Source of the DNA: Hydractinia symbiolongicarpus | Lineage: Eukaryota; Cnidaria; Hydrozoa; Anthoathecata; Hydractiniidae | Reading direction: 5' to 3' | Assembly (NCBI RefSeq): GCF_029227915.1 | Contig: NC_079881.1 | Span: forward strand, 2,790,001-2,854,000 | DNA: 64,000 nt | Part shown: piece by piece, positions 31,276 through 41,793 of the stretch | Position numbering within the stretch: position 1 is the stretch's first letter | Layout of the letters: every line of letters begins with the position of its first letter | Position numbers and translations under genes: made by a program | The notes under the pieces: generated by a model | The model's database searches: none | What the model was told of the DNA's origin: nothing | Seen by the model: only the letters and a program-made list of their open reading frames with translations

Positions 31276-34200
31276 AAAGCGATGCAACATGGTAATAGCG
31301 GAAAAATATCGCTAAATACATGTTGGTACGAATATGTGACTCAACGGTTGTAACTCAAACGGACTGATACCGCTTGAAAGTCATTGAAATGTAGTTCTTG
31401 AAACTGTCTTTATTTCTTCAGCGCGCGATAACGGATTGGATTGGTCCCACAGTAAAAAATGACTTATTTATCTAAATTTTGAAATGAACCGCTTCCAAAG
31501 CGCCCAGTGTAATTGCTGAGTTCCGGCAATCATTTCAAATTAAGAAGAATGATACTTCTTGGAGTCCAATTCTCTCATTTATCACATTTATCAGCTCTCA
31601 GTCGAAAGTTAGTTTAATTAAGTCCCTCCGTCAATCGTTTCACTGTTAAAAGCGATGCAACCTAGTAATATCAGAAAAATATCGCTAAATACATGTTGGT
31701 ACGAAAATGTGACCCAACCGTTGTATCTCAAACGGATTGATACTGCCACGAAGTCAGTGAGATTTAGTTTTTGAGAATGCCTCTATTTCTTCAGTGCGTG
31801 CTAACGGCCAGGATTGGTCCTACAGAAAAAAAAAGACTTATTGATCTAAATTTTTAAAAAAAGCGCTACAACAGAGCATAGTGTACTCGCTGAATTCCAG
31901 CAATCATCTCGAATTAAGAAGAATGTCATTCCTTGGAGTCCAATTGGCTCATTTATCGAATTTATAAGGCCACAGTCCAGAATCAATTCAGTTAAGTCCC
32001 ACAGTCAATCGTTTCATTGTTAAAAGCGATGCAACATGGTAATAGCGGAAAAATATCGCTAAATACATGTTGGTACGAATATGTGACTCAACGGTTGTAA
32101 CTCAAACGGACTTATACCGCTTGAAAGTCATTGAAATGTAGTTCTTGAAACTGTCTCTATTTCTTCAGCGCACAATAACAGCTAGGATTGGTCCTACAGT
32201 AAAAAAAGACTTATTGATCTAAATTTTTTAAAAAAGCGCTACAACAGAGCATAGTGTACTCGCTGAATTCCAGCAATCATCTCGAATTAAGAAGAATGTG
32301 ATTCCTTGGAGTCCAATTGGCTCATTTATCGAATTTATAAGGTCACAGTCGAGAATCAATTCAGTTAAGTCCCACAGTCAATCGTTTCATTGTTGAAAGC
32401 GATGCAACATGGTAATAGCGGAAAAATATCGCTAAATACATGTTGGTAGGAACATGTGACGCAACCGTTGTAACTCAAAGTGACTGATACCGTTAGAACG
32501 TCATTGAAATGTAGTTTTTGAAACTGTCTCTATTTCTTCAGCGCGCAATAACGGCTAGGATTGGTCCTACAGTAAAAAAAGACTTATTGATCTAAATTTT
32601 TTAAAAAAGCGCTACAACAGAGCATAGTGTACTCGCTGAATTCCAGCAATCATCCCGAATTAAGAAGAATGTGATTCCTTGGAGTCCAATTGGCTCATTT
32701 ATCGAATTTATAAGGTCACAGTCCAGAATCAATTCAGTTAAGTCCCACAGTCAATCGTTTCATTGTTGAAAGCGATGCAACATGGTAATAGCGGAAAAAT
32801 ATCATTAAAAAATACATGTTGGTACGAACATGTGACACAACGGTTGTAACTCAAACGGACTGATACCTCTAGAAAGTCATTGAAATGTAGTTCTTGAAAC
32901 TGTCTCTATTTCTTCAGCGCGCGATAACGGATTGGATTGGTCCCACAGTAAAAAATGACTTATTTATCTAAATTTTGAAATGAACCGCTTCCAAAGCGCC
33001 CAGTGTAATTGCTGAGTTCCGGCAATCATTTCAAATTAAGAAGAATGATACTTCTTGGAGTCCAATTCTCTCATTTATCACATTTATCAGCTCACAGTCG
33101 AAAGTTAGTTTAATTAAGTCCCACCGTCAAACGTTTCACTGTTAAAAGCGATGCAACCTAGTAATATCAGAAAAATATCGCTAAATACATGTTGGTACGA
33201 AAATGTGACCCAACCGTTGTATCTCAAACGGATTGATACTGCCACGAAGTCAGTGGGATTTAGTTTTTGAGAATGCCTCTATTTCTTCAGTGCGTGTTAC
33301 GGCCAGGATTGGTTCTACAGTAAAAAAAGACTTATTGATCTAAATTTTTAAAAAAAGCGCTACAACAGAGCATAGTGTACTCGCTGAATTCCAGCAATCA
33401 TCTCGAATTTAGAAGAATGTGATTCCTTGGAGTCCAATTGGCTCATTTATCGAATTTATAAGGCCACAGTCCAGAATCAATTCTGTTAAGTCCCACAGTC
33501 AATCGTTTCATTGTTAAAAGCGATGCAACATGGTAATAGCGGAAAAATATCGCTAAATACATGTTGGTACGAATATGTGACTCAACGGTTGTAACTCAAA
33601 CGGACTGATACCGCTAGAAAGTCATTGAAATGTAGTTCTTAAAACTGTCTTTATTTCTTCAGCGCGTGATAACGGATTGGATTGGTCTAAATTTTGAAAT
33701 AAACCGCTTCCAAAGCGCCCAGTGTAATTGCTGAGTTCCGGCAATCATTTCAAATTAAGAAGAATGATACTTCTTGGAGTCCAATTCTCTCATTTATCAC
33801 ATTTATCAGCTCACAGTCGAAAGTTAGTTTAATTAAGTCCCACCGTCAATCGTTTCACTGTTAAAAGCGATGCAACCTAGTAATATCAGAAAAATATCGC
33901 TAAATACATGTTGGTACGAAAATGTGACCCAACCGTTGTATCTCAAACGGATTGATACTGCCACGAAGTCAGTGAGATTTAGTTTTTGAAAATGCCTCTA
34001 TTTCTTCAGTGCGTGCTAACGGCCAGGATTGGTCCTACAGAAAAAAAAAGACTTATTGATCTAAATTTTTAAAAAAAGCGCTACAACAGAGCATAGTGTA
34101 CTCGCTGAATTCCAGCAATTCTCTCGAATTAAGAAGAATGTGATTCCTTGGAGTCCAATTGGCTCATTTATCGAATTTATAAGGCCACAGTCCAGAATCA

Positions 34201-36848
34201 ATTCAGTTAAGTCCCACAGTCAATCGTATCATTGTTAAAAGCGATGCAACATGGTAATAGCGGAAAAATATTGCTAAATACATGTTGGTACGAATATGTG
34301 ACTCAACGGTTGTAACTCAAACGGACTTATACCGCTTGAAAGTCATTGAAATGTGGTTCTTGAAACTGTCTCTATTTCTTCAGCGCACAATAACGGCTAG
34401 GATTGGTCCTACAGTAAAAAAAGACTTATTGATCTAAATTTTTTAAAAAAGCGCTACAACAGAGCATAGTGTACTCGCTGAATTCCAGCAATCATCTCGA
34501 ATTAAGAAGAATGTGAATCCTTGGAGTCCAATTGGCTCATTTATCGAATTTATAAGGTCACAGTCGAGAATCAATTCAGTTAAGTCCCACAGTCAATCGT
34601 TTCATTGTTGAAAGCGATGCAACATGGTAATAGCGGAAAAATATCGCTAAATACATGTTGGTAGGAACATGTGACGCAACCGTTGTAACTCAAAGTGACT
34701 GATACCGTTAGAACGTCATTGAAATGTAGTTTTTGAAACTGTCTCTATTTCTTCAGTGCGCAATAACGGCTAGGATTGGTCCTACAGTAAAAAAAGACTT
34801 ATTGATCTAAATTTTTTAAAAAAGCGCTACAACAGAGCATAGTGTACTCGCTGAATTCCAGCAATCATCCCGAATTAAGAAGAATGTGATTCCTTGGAGT
34901 CCAATTGGCTCATTTATCGAATTTATAAGGCCACAGTCCAGAATCAATTCAGTTAAGTCCCACAGTCAATCGTTTCATTGCTAAAAGCGATGCAACATGG
35001 TAATAGCGGAAAAATATCGCTAAATACATGTTGGTACGAATATGTGACTCAACGGTTGTAACTCAAACGGACTTATACCGCTTGAAAGTCATTGAAATGT
35101 AGTTCTTGAAACTGTCTCTATTTCTTCAGCGCACAATAACGGCTAGGATTGGTCCTACAGTAAAAAAAGACTTATTGATCTAAATTTTTTAAAAAAGCGC
35201 TACAACAGAGCATAGTGTACTCGCTGAATTCCAGCAATCATCTCGAATTAAGAAGAATGTGATTCCTTGGAGTCCAATTGGCTCATTTATCGAATTTATA
35301 AGGTCACAGTCGAGAATCAATTCAGTTAAGTCATACAGTCAATCGTTTCATTGTTGAAAGCGATGCAACATGGTAATAGCGGAAAAATATCGCTAAATAC
35401 ATGTTGGTAGGAACATGTGACGCAACCGTTGTAACTCAAAGTGACTGATACCGTTAGAACGTCATTGAAATGTAGTTTTTGAAACTGTCTCTATTTCTTC
35501 AGCGCGCAATAACGGCTAGGATTGGTCCTACAGTAAAAAAAGACTTATTGATCTAAATTTTTTAAAAAAGCGCTACAACAGAGCATAGTGTACTCGCTGA
35601 ATTCCAGCAATCATCCCGAATTAAGAAGAATGTGATTCCTTGGAGTCCAATTGGCTCATTTATTGAATTTATAAGGTCACAGTCCAGAATCAATTCAGTT
35701 AAGTCCCACAGTCAATCGTTTCATTGTTGAAAGCGATGCAACATGGTAATAGCGGAAAAATATCGCTAAATACATGTTGGTACGAACATGTGACACAACG
35801 GTTGTAACTCAAACGGACTGATACCTCTAGAAAGTCATTGAAATGTAGTTCTTGAAACTGTCTCTATTTCTTCAGCGCGCGATAACGGATTGGATTGGTC
35901 CCACAGTAAAAAATGACTTATTTATCTAAATTTTGAAATAAACCGCTTCCAAAGCGCCCAGTGTAACTGCTGAGTTCCGGCAATCATTTCAAATTAAGAA
36001 GAATGATACTTCTTGGAGTCCAATTCTCTCATTTATCGCATTTATCAGCTCACAGTCGAAAGTTAGTTTAATTAAGTCCCACCGTCAATCGTTTCACTGT
36101 TAAAAGCGATGCAACCTAGTAATATCAGAAAAATATCGCTAAATAAATGTTGGTACGAAAATGTGACCCAACCGTTGTATCTCAAACGGATTGATACTGC
36201 CACGAAGTCAGTGAGATTTAGTTTTTGAGAATGCCTCTATTTCTTCAGTGCGTGCTAACGGCCAGGATTGGTCCTACAGTAAAAAAAGACTTATTGATCT
36301 AAATTTTTAAAAAAAGCGCTACAACAGAGCATAGTGTACTCGCTGAATTCCAGCAATCATCTCGAATTAAGAAGAATGTGATTCCTTGGAGTCCAATTGG
36401 CTCATTTATCGAATTTATAAGGCCACAGTCCAGAATCAATTCTGTTAAGTCCCACAGTCAATCGTTTCATTGTTAAAAGCGATGCAACATGGTAATAGTG
36501 GAAAAATATCGCTAAATACATGTTGGTACGAATATGTGACTCAACGGTTGTAACTCAAACGGACTGATACCGCTTGAAAGTCATATAAATGTAGTTCTTA
36601 AAACTGTCTTTATTTCTTCAGCGCGTGATAACGGATTGGATTGGTCCCACAGTAAAAAATGACTTATTTATCTAAATTTTGAAATGAACCGCTTCCAAAG
36701 CGCCCAGTGTAATCGCTGATTCCCAACAATCATGTCAAAGTAAGAAGAATGTTATTTCTTGGAGTCCAGTTAGCTCACTTATCACATTTATAAGGTCACA
36801 GGCCAAAGTTAGTTCAATTAAGTCCCACAGTCAATCATTTCATTGTTA
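31276..36848 (+). repeat. Satellite subregion with mixed two-, four- and six-monomer spacing
   Basis: The private variant AGTCGAAAGTTAG occurs at about 31600, 33096, 33815 and 36054, giving steps of 1496, 719 (two monomers less 27 bp) and 2239 bp. GTTGGTAGGAACATGTGAC occurs near 32443, 34658 and 35404 (steps 2215 and 746). The pattern suggests overlapping rounds of segmental duplication instead of one clean unit. Confidence 0.75.
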
Positions 36849-39800
36849 AAAGCGATATAACTTAGTAAGATCGGAAAATGTCATTACATACATGTTGGTA
36901 CGAATATGTGACGCAACTGTTGTAACTCAAACGGACTGATACCGCTAGAAAGTCATTGAAATGTAGTTTTTGAGAATATCTCTATTTCTTCAGTGCGTGC
37001 TAACGGCCATGATTGGTCCCACAGTAAAAAAAGACTTATTTATCTAAAAATTTAAAAAAGCGCTACCACAGAGCATAGTGCACTCGCTGAATCCAAGCAA
37101 TCATGTCGAATTAAGAAGAATGTTATTTCTTGCATTCAAACTGGCACATTTATCACATTTATAAGGTCAAACTCCAAAATCAGTTCAATTAAGTCCCACA
37201 GTCAAACGTTTCACTGTTAAAAGCGATACAACCTAGTAATATCCGAATACTATCGCTAAATGCATGTGGGGACGAATATGTGACGCAACCGTTGTAACTC
37301 AAAGTGACTGATACCGTTAGAACGTCATTGAAATGTAGTTTTTGAAACTGTCTCTATTTCTTCAGCGCGCAATAACGGCTAGGATTGGTCCTACAGTAAA
37401 AAAAGACTTATTGATCTAAATTTTTTAAAAAAGCGCTACAACAGAGCATAGTGTACTCGCTGAATTCCAGCAATCATCTCGAATTAAGAAGAATGTTATT
37501 TTTGGAGTCCAGTTGGCTCACTTATCACATTTATAAGGTCACAGGCCAAAGTTAGTTCAATTAAGTCCCACAGTCAATCATTTCATTGTTAAAAGCGATA
37601 TAACTTAGTAATATCGGAAAAATGTCACTAAATACATGTTGGTACGAATATGTGACGCAACCGTTGTAACTCAAACGGACTGATACTGCTAGAAAGTCAT
37701 TGGAATGTAGTTTTTGAAACTGTCTCTATTTCTTCAGCGCGCGATAACGGCTAGGATTGGTCCCACAGTAAAAAATGACTTATTTATCTAAATTTTTAAA
37801 TGAAGCGCTTCCACAGCGCCCTGTGTAATCGCTGATTTCCAACAATCAAGTCAAAGTAAGAAGAATGTTAGTTCTTGGAGTCCAGTTGGCTAACTTATCA
37901 CATTTATAAGGTCACAGGCCAAAGTTAGTTCAATTAAGTCCCACAGTCAATCATTTCATTGTTAAAAGCGATATAACTTAGTAATATCGGAAAAATATCA
38001 CTAAATACATGTTGGTACGAATATGTGACGCAACCGTTGTAACTCGAACGGACTGATACCGCTAGAAAGTCATTGAAATTTAGTTTTTGAGAATATCTCT
38101 ATTTCTTCAGTGCGTGCTAACGGCCATGATTGGTCCCACAGTAAAAAAAGACTTATTTATCTAAAAATTTAAAAAAGCGCTACCACAGAGAATAGTGCAC
38201 TCGCTGAATCCAAGCAATCATGTCGAATTAAGAAGAATGTTATTTCTTGCATTCAAACTGGCACATTTATCACATTTATAAGGTCAAACTCCAAAATCAG
38301 TTCAATTAAGTCCCACAGTCAAACGTTTCACTGTTAAAAGCGATACAACCTAGTAATATCCGAATACTATCGCTAAATGCATGTGGGGACGAATATGTGA
38401 CGCAACCGTTGTAACTCAAAGTGACTGATACCGTTAGAACGTCATTGAAATGTAGTTTTTGAAACTGTCTCTATTTCTTCAGCGCGCAATAACGGCTAGG
38501 ATTGGTCCTACAGTAAAAAAAGACTTATTGATCTAAATTTTTTAAAAAAGCGCTACAACAGAGCATAGTGTACTCGCTGAATTCCAGCAATCATCTCGAA
38601 TTAAGAAGAATGTTATTTCTTGGAGTCCAGTTGGCTCACTTATCACATTTATAAGGTGACAGGCCAAAGTTAGTTCAATTAAGTCCCACAGTCAATCATT
38701 TCATTGTTAAAAGCGATATAACTTAGTAATATCGGAAAAATGTCACTAAATACATGTTGGTACGAATATGTGACGCAACCGTTGTAACTCAAACGGACTG
38801 ATACTGCTAGAAAGTCATTGGAATGTAGTTTTTGAAACTGTCTCTATTTCTTCAGCGCGCGATAACGGCTAGGATTGGTCCCACAGTAAAAAATGACTTA
38901 TTTATCTAAATTTTTAAATGAAGCGCTTCCACGGCGCCCTGTGTAATCGCTGATTTCCAACAATCAAGTCAAAGTAAGAAGAATGTTAGTTCTTGGAGTC
39001 CAGTTGGCTAACTTATCACATTTATAAGGTCACAGGCCAAAGTTAGTTCAATTAAGTCCCACAGTCAATCATTTCATTGTTAAAAGCGATATAACTTAGT
39101 AATATCGGAAAAATATCACTAAATACATGTTGGTACGAATATGTGACGCAACCGTTGTAACTCGAACGGACTGATACCGCTAGAAAGTCATTGAAATTTA
39201 GTTTTTGAGAATATCTCTATTTCTTCAGTGCGTGCTAACGGCCATGATTGGTCCCACAGTAAAAAAAGACTTATTTATCTAAAAATTTAAAAAAGCGCTA
39301 CCACAGAGCATAGTGCACTCGCTGAATCCAAGCAATCATGTCGAATTAAGAAGAATGTTATTTCTTGCATTCAAACTGGCACATTTATCACATTTATAAG
39401 GTCAAACTCCAAAATCAGTTCAATTAAGTCCCACAGTCAAACGTTTCACTGTTAAAAGCGATACAACCTAGTAATATCCGAATACTATCGCTAAATGCAT
39501 GTGGGGACGAATATGTGACGCAACCGTTGTAACTCAAAGTGACTGATACCGTTAGAACGTCATTGAAATGTAGTTTTTGAAACTGTCTCTATTTCTTCAG
39601 CGCGCAATAACGGCTAGGATTGGTCCTACAGTAAAAAAAGACTTATTGATCTAAATTTTTTAAAAAAGCGCTACAACAGAGCATAGTGTACTCGCTGAAT
39701 TCCAGCAATCATCTCGAATTAAGAAGAATGTTATTTCTTGGAGTCCAGTTGGCTCACTTATCACATTTATAAGGTCACAGGCCAAAGTTAGTTCAATTAA

Positions 39801-40200
39801 GTCCCACAGTCAATCATTTCATTGTTAAAAGCGATATAACTTAGTAATATCGGAAAAATGTCACTAAATACATGTTGGTACGAATATGTGACGCAACCGT
39901 TGTAACTCAAACGGACTGATACTGCTAGAAAGTCATTGGAATGTAGTTTTTGAAACTGTCTCTATTTCTTCAGCGCGCGATAACGGCTAGGATTGGTCCC
40001 ACAGTAAAAAATGACTTATTTATCTAAATTTTTAAATGAAGCGCTTCCACAGCGCCCTGTGTAATCGCTGATTTCCAACAATCAAGTCAAAGTAAGAAGA
40101 ATGTTAGTTCTTGGAGTCCAGTTGGCTAACTTATCACATTTATAAGGTCACAGGCCAAAGTTAGTTCAATTAAGTCCCACAGTCAATCATTTCATTGTTA
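36849..40200 (+). repeat. 3-monomer higher-order repeat, three copies of about 1118 bp
   Basis: Copies start at 36849, 37965 and 39083, with a further partial copy from 40201. The marker TTGCATTCAAACTGGCAC recurs at 37131, 38248 and 39366, and CTAAAAATTTAAAAAAGCGC recurs in each. Copies 2 and 3 are nearly identical, and copy 1 has more private changes, including a 5-bp deletion near 37500. Confidence 0.88.
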
Positions 40201-40611
40201 AAAGCGATATAACTTAGTAATATCGGAAAAATATCACTAAATACATGTTGGTACGAATATGTGACGCAACCGTTGTAACTCGAACGGACTGATACCGCTA
40301 GAAAGTCATTGAAATTTAGTTTTTGAGAATATCTCTATTTCTTCAGTGCGTGCTAACGGCCATGATTGGTCCCACAGTAAAAAATGGCTTATTTATCTAA
40401 ATATTGAAAAAAAGCGCTACCACAGAGCATAGTGCACTCGCTGAATCCAAGCAATCATGTCGAATTAAGAAGAATGTTTTTCTTGTATTCAAACTGTCAC
40501 ATTTATCACATTTATAAGGTTAAACTCCAAAATCAGTTCAATTAAGTCCCACAGTCAAACGTTTCACTGTTCGTTACACAGAGTTTAAGAATCGAGGCAC
40601 AACTGAGCAGC

Positions 40612-41694
40612 ATGGAAAATTTAACTAATACACCAATTGTAAAATTCATTGATACACCACTTCGTAAAATAAGCTCGACTTCAGATATTCCTATAATTCT
40701 TGAAAGAAATGGAGTTAAAGAAAGTGATGAATCGTTTATAGACCGCATGTATTCAAACATCAACTTACAAAAAATGAAAGGTGAGCTAATACACGATCTT
40801 AAAAACTACCTTGATGAATGTGTTAAAAATGTTGCTCTGTCAAACCGTCACGTTTCTACTGAATGGGATAGTAATAAAATGTTTAGTGTGTTGGAGGAAA
40901 GGATTTTATTTTTGGAAAAGGAAGTAAATGCCAAAAATGAAATGATACAAATGTTATTAGCGACGAAATCATCAACGCGTGACGACATACTACATAACTC
41001 TCATAGCTTCAACAAATTAAAATCTTGCGAAACAAACGAGAATTTTACAATTCCCAAGGACACCGTTAAGGCAAAAATCATTAAACAGAGTTCCTTTATT
41101 CACGCAAATCGCTTTGAAAACTTGCCCATTGATGAAATAATGGATGATGTAAATAGTGTTGCCAACGAAGTGCCGCATAAAACGCCGCGAAGGAGATCTG
41201 ACAAAAAATCTAAAGTTACGCAAATAATTGGAGACTCGATTGTAAAAGAAGTGAAGGGCTGGAAACTTTCTTCAAACGAGAACAAGATTATAGTGAAATC
41301 CTTCTCTGGAGCCACGACTAAATGCATGGAAAGTTACGCAATACCAACTACGAACATGTCTCCCGATAACATTATTATTCATTGTGGCACTAACGATCTT
41401 AATAGAATCGAAACCGATCAAATTGCTCAAAACATAGTAAAATTGGCTATTAAATTGAAATCTGGTGAAAATAATGTAATGATATCGGGCATAATTCAAC
41501 GAAAAGACAGACTAAATGAAAAGGTAATGGCAGTCAACAAATCTGTCGCTCATCTTTGCGAACAAAGAAACATCGGCTTTATCAATAATGATAATATAAA
41601 CCCCGACTTACATTTGAATAGAAGTCGCCTTCACCTAAATATGAAAGGGACTTCAATATTGTCTCGGAACTTTCTACAGGTGATTGAGGATTGA
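40612..41694 (+). CDS. Retrotransposon ORF1: coiled-coil and SGNH-hydrolase-like protein
   Basis: This is a 360-residue protein. The N-terminal third is charged and unassigned. Residues about 85-118 (FSVLEERILFLEKEV and on) have heptad-like spacing and probably form a coiled coil for multimerisation. From residue 204 it resembles an SGNH/GDSL hydrolase: block I GDS at 207-209 (IIGDSIVKEV), block III GTND at 259-262 (IIHCGTNDL) and a late HLN with H341 (SRLHLNMKG). Esterase-like domains of this kind are known in ORF1 of CR1-type elements; their role in transposition is unsettled, with lipid or membrane and RNP functions proposed. The TGA stop at 41692 is in the same frame as ORF2. The start could lie further upstream if the element is slightly truncated. 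Confidence 0.87.
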   Translation: MENLTNTPIVKFIDTPLRKISSTSDIPIILERNGVKESDESFIDRMYSNINLQKMKGELIHDLKNYLDECVKNVALSNRHVSTEWDSNKMFSVLEERILFLEKEVNAKNEMIQMLLATKSSTRDDILHNSHSFNKLKSCETNENFTIPKDTVKAKIIKQSSFIHANRFENLPIDEIMDDVNSVANEVPHKTPRRRSDKKSKVTQIIGDSIVKEVKGWKLSSNENKIIVKSFSGATTKCMESYAIPTTNMSPDNIIIHCGTNDLNRIETDQIAQNIVKLAIKLKSGENNVMISGIIQRKDRLNEKVMAVNKSVAHLCEQRNIGFINNDNINPDLHLNRSRLHLNMKGTSILSRNFLQVIED

Positions 41695-41793
41695 CACAAA
41701 AAACCTGTCGAAATTTACGACACAGATCCACCGAACACTGCCTCAGATACTTTTGATTCAACATATGATATTTTCACTCTACGTCGCAGTAAC
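41692..41793 (+). other. In-frame TGA and 33-codon open linker between ORF1 and ORF2
   Basis: ORF1 stops at TGA 41692-41694, followed by CACAAAAAA. The next 33 codons in the same frame have no stop and run directly into the ORF2 ATG at 41794. ORF2 could be made by readthrough of the TGA, by reinitiation at 41794, or the TGA could be a nonsense mutation in a once single ORF. The sequence alone does not decide. Confidence 0.7.

Larger units (their letters stand above)
26461..40571 (+). repeat. 373-bp satellite array, block 2 (about 38 monomers)
   Basis: The satellite continues in the same orientation and phase after the truncated retrotransposon. This block shows shorter higher-order periods: four monomers (26800-29783), two monomers (29784-31275), mixed two-, four- and six-monomer spacings (31276-36848), and three monomers (36849-40200). 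One monomer near 33680 lacks 26 bp (ATTGGT joined to CTAAATTTTG). No gene is supported. Confidence 0.96.
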
